Source: an uncultured Caryophanales bacterium | GTDB taxonomy: Bacteria > Bacillota_I > Bacilli_A > RF39 > UBA660 | DNA length: 64,000 bases | Assembly: GCA_946544685.1 (NCBI GenBank) | Contig: CAMNML010000005.1 | Location: 4,316 to 68,315, forward strand | Direction of reading: 5' to 3' | Shown: in pieces, positions 12,412 through 20,108 of the stretch | Layout of the letters: the number at the start of each line of letters is the position of its first letter | Position numbering within the stretch: the stretch's first letter is position 1 | Notes under the pieces: model-generated | What the model saw: only the letters and a program-made list of their open reading frames with translations | Told to the model about the DNA's origin: nothing | Databases searched by the model: none | Translations under genes and position numbers: made by a program

Positions 12412-12657
12412 ATGGAAGAAAGAGAATTAACATATGAAGAAATTGTAGCTAAGAAGGCAGAAAACAAAATAGGTAATGAATTACAATTTTTTAAAGATAA
12501 TTATGACTCACCTAAACAATGGGCAGAAGAAACAATTAGAGCACATAGTTATCACGAACCAATAAAAGAAGAATTTTTGAAACAATTACAAGAATGTAAT
12601 ACTTGGGAAGATGTGCTACGATTAAGTAAAGAGGTAGTACCTTTCTTAAAAAGATAA
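12412..12657 (+). CDS. Small acidic helical protein of unknown function, 81 aa
   Basis: The start at 12412 is set by GGAGG 5 nt upstream; an ATG at 12400 directly abuts the previous stop and lacks a site. The product (EERELTYEEIVAKKAEN, then PKQWAEETIRAHSYHEPI) is helical and acidic, without membrane spans or cysteine motifs. Not recognised. Its position between the DUF1911 gene and another unknown gene suggests it belongs to the same accessory set. Confidence 0.6.
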   Translation: MEERELTYEEIVAKKAENKIGNELQFFKDNYDSPKQWAEETIRAHSYHEPIKEEFLKQLQECNTWEDVLRLSKEVVPFLKR

Positions 12658-12671
12658 AAAAGAGGTGTAAA

Positions 12672-13283
12672 ATGAAATGTTTATTAAAACAAGTAAGTAA
12701 AGAATTATATAGTGCTAAATTTGAAATATTAAATAATAATTCATTAATTGGTGAATTAAATTTAAAAGGACATCTAGGAACAAATGAAGTTAAATTAATT
12801 GGTAAAATTTTTGATAAAGAATTTAGTATGAAAAGACAACATGGAGAAAAAGAAAAATTTAGACCATATAGTATTATGGAAGAGAAAAAAACAATTGGAG
12901 AAGTATATCAAACTGAGATAAAAACGGGTTTTTTCAAATCAAAAGTATATAAAAAATGTATTATAAACAATGAAGAATATAATTCATATGGAATTGGTTT
13001 TGATGATAAAGGAATTAATTGTATTTATGATAATACAAAACAAATTGCACAATATGAAAATAGTAGCATGATATACAATGATTTGTATTGCTTTGATATT
13101 TATTGCAAAAATGAAAAAGAATTATTAATAACTATATTTTTTGCAATTCATGGATATATTATTGCTTTTTATGAAGCTGGAGAAAAAGTAACTAAATCTG
13201 TAAAAACATTTAAGAGTAATAGTAAAGAATGGATTGAAAAATATGATCCAGAATGGATAAATAAAATAGGTATGGAGGTGTAA
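12672..13283 (+). CDS. Unknown protein, possibly tubby/LURP-like fold
   Basis: A 203-aa soluble protein with an AGAGGTG site. Regular beta-strands with a repeated GKI-DKEF, IGEVYQTEIKTGFFKSKVYKK, QIAQYENSS pattern, followed by a hydrophobic stretch (ITIFFAIHGYIIAFYEAG), resemble the beta-barrel-around-a-helix layout of tubby C-terminal-like domains. This is a fold impression only. It is one base apart from the next gene, a secreted small protein, so both are in the same operon. Confidence 0.5.
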   Translation: MKCLLKQVSKELYSAKFEILNNNSLIGELNLKGHLGTNEVKLIGKIFDKEFSMKRQHGEKEKFRPYSIMEEKKTIGEVYQTEIKTGFFKSKVYKKCIINNEEYNSYGIGFDDKGINCIYDNTKQIAQYENSSMIYNDLYCFDIYCKNEKELLITIFFAIHGYIIAFYEAGEKVTKSVKTFKSNSKEWIEKYDPEWINKIGMEV

Positions 13284-13284
13284 T

Positions 13285-13575
13285 ATGAAGCGATTTTTAA
13301 TAGGATTATCAATAGTATTAGTTTCAATAGCAATTTTAGGAATAATTATCTTTGGAGTCATATCTGCTACTTCAAAAAAACTTGTATGCAAATCAAATGA
13401 AGGAAATATCACTATCATGTATAATAATAAATCAATCACAGGTTATACAGCAAATGGTATTGAATATGATCTTGAAGGTCAAAAAAAATATGCAGATCAA
13501 GTAGGAATAGATGCATATTTAAATGAATTCTCAACATGGTTTAAAACTAATACAACTGGTTCTTGTACAAAATAA
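13285..13575 (+). CDS. Small membrane-anchored or secreted protein
   Basis: A 96-aa product with a strong N-terminal hydrophobic segment (FLIGLSIVLVSIAILGIIIFGVI) acting as signal or anchor, then a short extracellular domain with two cysteines (KLVCKSN and GSCTK) that could form a disulfide. The middle part (ITIMYNNKSITGYTANGIEYDL) looks like a small beta domain. Function unknown. GGAGGTG precedes the ATG inside the end of the previous gene. Confidence 0.65.
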   Translation: MKRFLIGLSIVLVSIAILGIIIFGVISATSKKLVCKSNEGNITIMYNNKSITGYTANGIEYDLEGQKKYADQVGIDAYLNEFSTWFKTNTTGSCTK

Positions 13576-13648
13576 ATAATCCTACTTTTTATAATTTGTA
13601 CTAATGAACAATATTATTTGACATTATTGTTAAAAGGAGAGGATTAAT

Positions 13649-14035
13649 ATGAAAAAAATATTTTTATGTGTACTTGCATTATTTGCAATAATAGGAATGA
13701 CTGGTTGCAAAACAAAAGAAGAACATATTGATAGCTTTACAGTATCACTATATACAAATCGGTCAGCGCAAATCGATTGGAATTATAAATTGAGTAAAGA
13801 CGATATAGTTAAAGTATCATATATCTATGATACATCAGGATGTGATTCAAAAGCAAATGGGTGTGGTGGACATGGAATGTATACAATAACAGCACTTAAA
13901 CCAGGTAGTGTTAAATTAACATTTGAATGTGCTAATGGTGATATGTGTGAACCATTGAAAAATACAGTTTATGAAATAACTGTAAATGATGATCTGTCAA
14001 TATCAGAAACGCATTATGAAGTGGAAGATAAATAA
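13649..14035 (+). CDS. Lipoprotein with chagasin-like (I42) domain
   Basis: A 128-aa secreted lipoprotein with signal peptide and lipobox MTGC (Cys20). The mature part has the layout of the chagasin family of cysteine-protease inhibitors: an N-terminal SFTVSLYTNRSAQIDW strand, the central GCGGHGMYTITALKPGSVKL loop-strand, and a C-terminal VYEITV strand. Chagasin-like proteins block papain-type proteases. Extra cysteine pairs could stabilise it outside the cell. A GGAGAGG site sits upstream and a terminator downstream. Confidence 0.65.
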   Translation: MKKIFLCVLALFAIIGMTGCKTKEEHIDSFTVSLYTNRSAQIDWNYKLSKDDIVKVSYIYDTSGCDSKANGCGGHGMYTITALKPGSVKLTFECANGDMCEPLKNTVYEITVNDDLSISETHYEVEDK

Positions 14036-14061
14036 AATTAGCTTAATTGCTAATTTTTTTT
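14035..14061 (+). terminator. Terminator after the chagasin-like lipoprotein gene
   Basis: AAATTAGC (14035-14042) pairs with GCTAATTT (14049-14056), then more T. Confidence 0.8.
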
Positions 14062-14359
14062 CATAATATTCGTTGAATAGTGATTGGATATTTTCTTATA
14101 AAATGTGTAGAATATTTCAGTAGTAAGAAATCTATAATGGCTACTAAATAAAAAAATCACAGTGAAAAGTTTAAAAATTGTTCCATTATTAACAAATTAT
14201 GTTATACTATTATTAGTGATTGATATTAATATTCATTATTTATTATTGGCTGTAAACTACTACACTAATCGTACCAATAATGAATTATTCGAACTCTTAG
14301 GAGTTCTTTTTTTTGTAAAAAAAGAAAAATTTTTTTTCATTAAATAATAGTTTCTTAAA
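14062..14359. other. Non-coding stretch holding trailer repeat copy 2
   Basis: No credible gene. A TTATACT box near 14211 sits about 60 nt upstream of the repeat copy, so a short transcript ending at the copy-2 terminator is possible. An open frame at 14162-14347 crosses the repeat and has no ribosome site or protein-like content. Confidence 0.5.
14271..14315 (+). repeat. tRNA-Leu trailer repeat, copy 2
   Basis: GTACCAATAATGAAT then TATTCGAACTCTT matches copy 1 from the last tRNA bases with one mismatch over 28 nt. The hairpin is retained with a shorter loop (GAACTCTTAGGAGTTC) and eight T. The tRNA body is not present upstream. Confidence 0.8.
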
Positions 14360-14388
14360 TTGATACTAAAAATAAAAAATGATATAAT
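14360..14388 (+). promoter_or_regulatory. Promoter of the nucleotidyltransferase gene
   Basis: TTGATA (14360-14365), a 17-nt spacer, TATAAT (14383-14388). Confidence 0.7.
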
Positions 14389-14411
14389 TATCATAGAAAG
14401 AGGTGCATAAA

Positions 14412-15005
14412 ATGAGATATAAATCTTTATATGAACAAAACGAAGAAATGATAACAATCTTAAAAAGGAATAAAGAATTAATGGAAGTTTTAGATTATAT
14501 AGAAACATTAAAATTACCAAATTTTTATATTGCTGCTGGAAGTGTATTTCAAACTATTTGGAACTATTATGATAATAATGATTTAAACTATAATATAAAA
14601 GATATAGATGTAATCTATTACAATAATAACGATTTATCTGTTGATACAGATATTAAATATTATAATTTAATAGATGAATTCTGCAAAAATAAAGGATATA
14701 AATATGAAATAGATGTTTCCAATGAAGCAAGAATGCATCTATGGAAAAAAGAAAAATTTAATATCGATGTTGAACCATATACATGTTCTGAAGATGCGAT
14801 TGACAAATGGATCGCAACTGTTCACGCAATAGGAATCACAAAAGAAAAAAATAATATAAAAATATATGCACCATATGGATTAAGTGATATTTATAGTAGA
14901 ACAATCAGACCAATAAAACATAAATATAATACAAAAGAAATATATGATAAAAAAGCTAAAAGTTGGAGTGAAAGATTTAATAATCTAAATATTATTGAGT
15001 GGTAA
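14412..15005 (+). CDS. Nucleotidyltransferase family protein (NTP_transf_6 / DUF925 type)
   Basis: A 197-aa protein with the nucleotidyltransferase-fold core YIAAGSVFQTIWN followed by the metal-binding KDIDVIYYN (DxD) pair and a later FNIDVEPYT acid. These features match the family of predicted nucleotidyltransferases of the COG3575 type; the substrate is unknown. ATG 14412 follows AGAGGTGC; a GTG at 14403 overlaps that site and is rejected. It has its own promoter and sits just inside the second repeat-bounded segment. Confidence 0.75.
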   Translation: MRYKSLYEQNEEMITILKRNKELMEVLDYIETLKLPNFYIAAGSVFQTIWNYYDNNDLNYNIKDIDVIYYNNNDLSVDTDIKYYNLIDEFCKNKGYKYEIDVSNEARMHLWKKEKFNIDVEPYTCSEDAIDKWIATVHAIGITKEKNNIKIYAPYGLSDIYSRTIRPIKHKYNTKEIYDKKAKSWSERFNNLNIIEW

Positions 15006-15067
15006 ATAGTTGAAAAAATGTAAACTTAAGCTTAAAAAAATGTTAATTTAAAAGAAAATTAAAAAAC

Positions 15068-15097
15068 TTGCAAAAAATCCATTTTATGTGCTAATAT
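15068..15097 (+). promoter_or_regulatory. Predicted promoter of the structured RNA
   Basis: TTGCAA (15068-15073), an 18-nt spacer, TAATAT (15092-15097) preceded by TGTGC. Confidence 0.5.
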
Positions 15098-15103
15098 GTA
15101 TAT

Positions 15104-15215
15104 AGATGAAGAAATCTTCATAAAATAAAAAAGAGGAACATTCGATTTTGCACGTGAATGTCACCTCAATTGAGATTGGGTAGACACTCTATCGTGCTGA
15201 AGAGTGTCTATTTTT
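15104..15215 (+). ncRNA. Candidate structured small RNA
   Basis: A compact segment with a promoter, three hairpins and a terminator but no meaningful ORF. GAGG/ACATTC (15133-15143) pairs with GAATGT/CCTC (15156-15167). CTCAATTGAG (15165-15174) is palindromic. AGACACTCT (15182-15190) pairs with AGAGTGTCT (15201-15209), followed by ATTTTT. It is far more GC-rich than its surroundings. On the opposite strand a 26-codon GTG frame (15164-15084) covers the same DNA. It could be an antisense regulator of the type I toxin-antitoxin kind or an independent sRNA; expression is not shown by sequence alone. Confidence 0.55.
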
Positions 15216-15257
15216 ATAAATTATATAACCTATTTGGTAGTTCGATATTACAAATAA

Positions 15258-15827
15258 TTACTTATGTGGAGCACTAGGCAATTTTGCTTGTATTTCTCTT
15301 AATTCTGCAATAGCTAAAGAGCACTCTTGCAATAATTTACGAGCGTCGCTAATTTTTTTTCTTTGTACATCACTAAGATTAGCACCATAATTCATTTGCC
15401 ATCCTTGCCCAACAACGAAATTCATTCCATGTTTAGGTTGCATTAGTTTCACTGTAGTGTTGCCTAAGACTTTTGTAATACTATGTCTTTGCAGAAGTTC
15501 ATTAAATTCATCTTCAGATAAAAAATCTGGTGTGACTTTGATTAAATATTGTGCATTCCTATCATTTCCATACCAAATCTTACCTAAAGAAGTTGTATTC
15601 GTCTTCTTTAAGGCATAAAGTACCTTTTTTTGAATGTGTTCTGGAACAATGAAATCCCCCTTAGGAGTTCCATCAGTGTTAAATAGAGCAGGTAAAATAA
15701 ATGCAGCTTTATCAATTTCTAAATAAAAGTGTGGGGTTGACTCCCTAATTGTATCCATTTTTTTCATTAAGGTATATATTTTTTCTTCTACATCTTCTTT
15801 ATATCTATATATAGTTTCTTCGTGCAT
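15258..15827 (-). CDS. Unknown protein with foreign-looking composition, 189 aa
   Basis: Start 15827 is chosen because a TATAAT box lies near 15848 and GAAGTGATT precedes this ATG; longer frames would start inside or before the promoter. The protein is soluble: an N-terminal helix, a beta-rich middle (PHFYLEIDKAAFILPALF, KIWYGNDRNAQYLIKV, HGMNFVVGQGWQMNYG) and a C-terminal coiled helix (ISDARKLLQECSLAIAEL). Codons for Ala, Gly and Leu are more GC-rich than in neighbours. I do not recognise the family. It converges on the structured RNA. Confidence 0.6.
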   Translation of the reverse strand: MHEETIYRYKEDVEEKIYTLMKKMDTIRESTPHFYLEIDKAAFILPALFNTDGTPKGDFIVPEHIQKKVLYALKKTNTTSLGKIWYGNDRNAQYLIKVTPDFLSEDEFNELLQRHSITKVLGNTTVKLMQPKHGMNFVVGQGWQMNYGANLSDVQRKKISDARKLLQECSLAIAELREIQAKLPSAPHK

Positions 15828-16186
15828 TACAATCACTTCCCTTATTGCCATTATATCATATATTTTTTTTTTTAAATAGTCTTTATATACAAACCCACAC
15901 AAATATATAATAAGTTAATTATAAAAAAAAGCGAACAAGCATAAAATATTCGAAAAATAGGAAAATATTATATGAGAATAGTGGTTAGTATTTATTACTA
16001 CCTATGATTTTGTATTTGGTACAGTTGTTCGACTTCTTCTGTGCTGGACTAATAATGAATAATTCGAACTCTTTAATTAGAGTTCTTTTTGTTTAAAAAA
16101 AATAAATTATTAAAAATTCTATGATATAATAATGACATATAGATCTTGTTATAATAAGATTAAAAAAATATCATAAGGAGTAAAAC
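15828..16186. other. Intergenic region with trailer repeat copy 3 and the pepF promoter area
   Basis: Left part: divergent promoter of the unknown minus gene. Middle: A/T-rich sequence without an ORF, then repeat copy 3. Right part (16115-16180): TATAAT boxes and an AAGGAG site before pepF. Confidence 0.6.
16051..16092 (+). repeat. tRNA-Leu trailer repeat, copy 3
   Basis: Forty bases (16051-16090) are identical to copy 1 (10549-10588), including the full hairpin. The bases just upstream (GTGCTGGACT) are not the tRNA-Leu acceptor, so homology starts at the tRNA 3' boundary. This copy marks the right edge of the accessory region. Confidence 0.85.
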
Positions 16187-17914
16187 ATGGAATGGAATTT
16201 AGAAGAATTATTTAAAACAGAAGAAGAATTTTACAAAGAAATAGAAAGTATTAAAAAAGAACTAGAAACAATAAAACAATATGAATCTGTAGAACTAAAT
16301 CAAAATAATCTATTAGAACTTTTAGATAAAAAGTGGAAAATAAAAGAAAGAACAAATAATATACTAGTATACGGTTCACTTAGATATTATAAAAATATAA
16401 ATGATAAACAAACTATTAACTTAAAAACAATTGCGGAAACCCTAAATAGTGAAGTAGATAAAAGCCTTAACTTCATAGATTTAAAAATATTAGAACTAGG
16501 AAAAGAAAAACTAGAACAATTTATAAAAGAAAATCAAAATCTAAAAACATATGAACTATATATAGATAATTTATTTAGAATACAAGAACATATAGAAGAC
16601 GAAAAAACAAATGAAAAAATCAAACAAAATAATGACAAAATAAATGAATTACTAACTAAATATAATACACTAATTAGTGAAATGAAATTCGATACTATAG
16701 AAGAAAATGGAGAACAAATAGAAGTAAATAGTGGAAATTATTCAAAATTACTACAATCAAATAATCAAGAAACAAGAAGACAAGCATACTTAAGTGTAGA
16801 TAAAGCATATAAAGAAAAACAACAAGAATTCTTTGAAATACTAAAAGAAATATATGAACTTAGAATAGAAAACAGCAAACTAGAAAAATATGATAGTGTC
16901 TTAGAAAAAGTACTAACAAAAGAAAATATAGATAAAAAAATAATAGAAACACTTATTTCATCAGTAAATAAAAACCTATCATTAATACATGAATATTTAA
17001 ACATAAAATCAAGATTAAATAATCTAAAAACACCACATATATATGATTTTGGATTACAACCAAACAATATAAATGTAGAATATACACTAGAAGACGCAAT
17101 AGAAATAATAAAAACAACACTAGAACCTCTCGGACAAGAATATATGAAAGTTGTAAACACACTACTAAATGGTCATATAGATACAATACTAGATGAAAAT
17201 AAGCATCAGTCAATAACATTCTCTTGGCATACATATTCATTCTTAAACTATAAAAATAGATATATCGATTAAAAAAATCTAATACATGAATTAGGACACA
17301 TAGTAAACTATTATATGTCAATGCATAAACAACCATTTATGTACGAAGACTCAACAATATTTGTAGGAGAAACAGCCTCATTAGCAAACGAAATACTACT
17401 AAATAGATATCTGTACGAAAACTCAAAAACAAAAGAAGAAAAACTATTCTATTTAATTAAACAAATAGAAAACTACTTTACATCAGTATATAAACAAACA
17501 ATGTATACAGAATTTGAATCAAAAATATATGAATTAATAAATTCAAATTCATTAACTCCAGAAAAAATAAATGAAGAATATATAAATCTTATAAAAAAAT
17601 ACTATGGTAATAATATAGACTATAGTGATGCATCATGTGTAGAATGGATTAGACTAGGACACTTATTTAGATGGAGCTATTATCCATATAAATACGCAAC
17701 AGGACTAATTATTTCAAGCATACTAATAAATGAACTATTAGATACAAAAACACTAACAAAAGAAGAATATATAGAATTCTTATCATCAGGAAGTAATACA
17801 TACTCACTAGATTTATTAAGAAAAATAAAAATAGATTTAACAGATAATTCTATAATAGAAGATGGCTTTAAAGTATTAGAAAAAAGTATAAATCAATTAA
17901 ATAAATATTCATAA
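16187..17914 (+). pseudogene. pepF: Oligoendopeptidase F (M3 family), interrupted by one in-frame TAA
   Basis: A zinc metallopeptidase of about 575 codons that degrades peptides in the cytoplasm. The frame stops at TAA 17270-17272 and continues in the same frame with KNLIHELGHIVNYYMS, so the zinc motif HELGH (17285-17299) is lost from the first product. The second half (from ATG 17315) lacks both the motif and a ribosome site. A single T-to-A change (TTA to TAA) explains the break; the rest is intact, so inactivation is recent, or this is an assembly error. An AAGGAG site precedes ATG 16187. Confidence 0.9.
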
Positions 17915-17928
17915 AAAGGAGGTGCACT

Positions 17929-18456
17929 ATGATAAAAACGCCACAAGAACTATTAGAATTTATGAGCGACTTTGAATATCAATGGATGGATAAACAAGGT
18001 AACTTTCACGAAGAACTAACACCAGAAATGTATGAAAACTACTCATTGATGACTCCAGAAGAAGTATTAAAATATAAAAAAGGAATATGTGTAGATCAAA
18101 CCGAATTTGAGAGAGAATGGTTTTCTAAAAATAACTATGAACATAAAGTTATGGTAATACAAATACAAAGACAAGACTCAAAACCAGGACACCAATTTCT
18201 TATATATAAAGAAAATAATAAATACTATTGGTTTGAAAACGCGTGGTATGACGAAAAAGGAATACACGAATATAACTCATATGAACAATTAATAGAAGAT
18301 ATCAGACAAAAATTTATAATACAAAATGATATAACAAAACAAGAACTAAATAAAATAGAAATATTTGAACAAATTAAATATCCATATCATATGAGCTATG
18401 AAGAAATGGATGAATATAGTGAGAATCAAGATAGACAAATTTCAAAATCTATATAA
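17929..18456 (+). CDS. Transglutaminase-like superfamily protein
   Basis: A 175-aa soluble protein with an AAGGAGGTG site. A Cys/His/Asn arrangement in the order of papain-like transglutaminase folds is visible: KKGICVDQTEFEREWF (Cys), PGHQFLIYKEN (His) and YYWFENAWYD (Asn/Asp). It follows pepF by 14 nt. The function is unknown. It is not the B. subtilis spore Tgl type by length or motif, though a GerQ homologue is encoded at 43.6 kb. Confidence 0.6.
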   Translation: MIKTPQELLEFMSDFEYQWMDKQGNFHEELTPEMYENYSLMTPEEVLKYKKGICVDQTEFEREWFSKNNYEHKVMVIQIQRQDSKPGHQFLIYKENNKYYWFENAWYDEKGIHEYNSYEQLIEDIRQKFIIQNDITKQELNKIEIFEQIKYPYHMSYEEMDEYSENQDRQISKSI

Positions 18457-18474
18457 AAATAGTTGGAGGATTAT

Positions 18475-18573
18475 ATGAAATAATTTAAACATATAGGCTC
18501 ATATGGATTAATAATAGATACTAATAAAACATTATTAATGCAAATGCACGATAATACAAATAAGTATTTATAA
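18475..18573 (+). pseudogene. N-terminal NUDIX hydrolase remnant
   Basis: TTGGAGGATTAT plus ATG looks like a real start, but codon 3 is TAA. Beyond it the frame reads FKHIGSYGLIIDTNKTLLMQM, the usual first strands of a NUDIX domain, then stops without any NUDIX box. A nonsense codon and a large 3' deletion have destroyed the gene. Confidence 0.6.
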
Positions 18574-18640
18574 ATATCATACACTTAACATATATACTCA
18601 TTTTTCTTTATGAAAAAACAAAAATAAATTACATAAATTC

Positions 18641-18667
18641 AAGATAGTTTTTACTATCTTTTTATTA
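18641..18667 (+). terminator. Terminator before the TetR operon
   Basis: AAGATAGT (18641-18648), TTTT loop, ACTATCTT (18653-18660), then T-rich. Confidence 0.8.
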
Positions 18668-18692
18668 TTGAAAATAAACAAAAAAATAAAAG

Positions 18693-18747
18693 TTGACAAA
18701 CAAAAAAATATATATTATAATTATTTATGAAAACCGACCATCAGTCG
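18693..18747 (+). promoter_or_regulatory. Consensus promoter with overlapping TetR-type operator
   Basis: TTGACA (18693-18698), a 17-nt spacer and TATAAT (18716-18721) form a perfect sigma-A promoter. Just downstream, CGAC CATCA GTCG (18735-18747) is an inverted repeat in the position of an autoregulatory operator for the TetR gene that follows. Confidence 0.7.
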
Positions 18748-18762
18748 AAAAGAGGGGGTATA

Positions 18763-19359
18763 ATGTCAAACAATAGAAAAGATGAATTACTTCAAATAGC
18801 TTATAAAATGTTTATAACAAAAGGATATGATAACACAAGTGTAGATCAGATAATAAAAGAAGCAAATATTGCGAAAGGAACATATTATTATTATTTTACA
18901 AGCAAAGAAGAAATGCTAGATCAAGTAATAGAAAAAATGATTACAGAAAAAATAGAACTTGCAAAAAAAATAGTAACAGAAAATTTAACCGTAGAAAGAA
19001 AACTATTAGGCATTATTTCCTCATTAAGACCAGCGTACAATGAATCCAGTATTATAGATGCACTCAATAATGAAGGAAACATTAAAATGCATAAAAAAGT
19101 AAATGAAAGAATACTTGATTCTGCTATTCCAATTTTAAAAGAAGTAGTTCAAGAAGGTAATGAAAAAAAGATTTTTAAATGCGACAAAATAGAAAAGAGA
19201 ATAAGAATAATATTAATACTAAGCACAGAATTATTCGATAATAATGAATTTGATCAAGATTATATAGAAATATTTATAGATACAATAGAAAAAGTATTAG
19301 GTGCAAAAAAAGATTCAATGAAATTTATAATTAAATTAATAGGAGGATATAATGAATAA
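18763..19359 (+). CDS. TetR family transcriptional regulator
   Basis: A 198-aa repressor with the N-terminal TetR helix-turn-helix (DQIIKEANIAKGTYYYYFTSKEEML) and a variable C-terminal ligand-binding domain. ATG 18763 is taken because GAGGGGG lies 5 nt upstream; the longer frame would read through the operator. Its stop overlaps the start of the ABC ATPase, so it sits first in its own target operon, which suggests ligand-controlled autoregulation of the exporter. Confidence 0.92.
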   Translation: MSNNRKDELLQIAYKMFITKGYDNTSVDQIIKEANIAKGTYYYYFTSKEEMLDQVIEKMITEKIELAKKIVTENLTVERKLLGIISSLRPAYNESSIIDALNNEGNIKMHKKVNERILDSAIPILKEVVQEGNEKKIFKCDKIEKRIRIILILSTELFDNNEFDQDYIEIFIDTIEKVLGAKKDSMKFIIKLIGGYNE

Positions 19360-20107
19360 AATAATAAGTGCAAAAAAACTAATTAAAACATTTGAAAACA
19401 ACGGGGTAAAACAAACAATAATTAATAATCTAGATCTAGATATTTATGAAAATGATTTTACTATAATAATGGGATCAAGTGGTGCAGGAAAATCTACATT
19501 AATGTATAGTTTGTCGGGAATGGATTCTCCAACAAAAGGAAGCATTATTTTCAACAATAGAGATATAACAAAAATGAGTCCAGACGAATTAGCTGTATTT
19601 AGAAGAAAAAACTGCGGATTTGTTTTTCAACAAGTATATATGTTAGACAAAATGAGTTTACTTGATAATGTTTTAGTAGCTGGACTATTGGTTAATAATG
19701 ATAAAAAAGAAATATTAAACCAAGCAAAATTATTATTCAAAAAAGTAAATCTAAAAGAAGCAACAATAAGAAAAAATGTTAATCAAATATCTGGTGGAGA
19801 AGCTCAAAGAGCAGGAATAGTAAGAGCTGCCATAAATAAACCAGTTTGTCTATTTGCTGATGAACCTACAGGAGCATTAAATTCAGAAAACTCAACAGCA
19901 GTATTAGATGTACTAACATCACTTAATAATGACGGACAAAGCATTATAATGGTAACGCATGATAAGAAAAGTGCACTAAGAGGAAATAGAATTATATACC
20001 TAAAAGATGGTAAAATATTTGGTGAACTAAAGCTTGATAAATACACAGAAGAATCGAAAACAAGAAATGAAAAATTAGATAAATTCTTAAAAGATATGGG
20101 GTGGTAA
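19352..20107 (+). CDS. ABC transporter ATP-binding protein (MacB/LolD type)
   Basis: A 251-aa ATPase with Walker A GSSGAGKST, Q-loop FVFQQVYML, signature ISGGEAQR (variant of LSGGQ), Walker B VCLFADEPTGALN and H-loop MVTHD. It pairs with the FtsX-domain permease one base downstream. The class includes peptide- and antibiotic-resistance exporters and lipoprotein-handling machines; the substrate cannot be told from sequence. Confidence 0.93.
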   Translation: MNKIISAKKLIKTFENNGVKQTIINNLDLDIYENDFTIIMGSSGAGKSTLMYSLSGMDSPTKGSIIFNNRDITKMSPDELAVFRRKNCGFVFQQVYMLDKMSLLDNVLVAGLLVNNDKKEILNQAKLLFKKVNLKEATIRKNVNQISGGEAQRAGIVRAAINKPVCLFADEPTGALNSENSTAVLDVLTSLNNDGQSIIMVTHDKKSALRGNRIIYLKDGKIFGELKLDKYTEESKTRNEKLDKFLKDMGW

Positions 20108-20108
20108 T

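Noticed and set aside
14162..14347. A 61-codon plus-strand ORF in the intergenic region before the nucleotidyltransferase
   Set aside because: It runs through trailer repeat copy 2 and its terminator, has no ribosome site, and looks like translated A/T-rich spacer.
15990..16050. Possible second tRNA upstream of trailer copy 3
   Set aside because: TTCGACT resembles a T-loop, but no T-stem, anticodon arm or acceptor pairing can be drawn; homology to tRNA-Leu begins only at the 3' boundary.
10465..16092. Integrase, recombinase or IS transposase driving the accessory region
   Set aside because: No protein with tyrosine- or serine-recombinase motifs or DDE transposase features lies between the trailer repeats; only a weak mobilization-like tail is present.
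17929..18456. Spore transglutaminase Tgl acting on the GerQ homologue
   Set aside because: Only the general Cys/His/Asn order of the superfamily is visible; length and motifs do not match the B. subtilis Tgl type.
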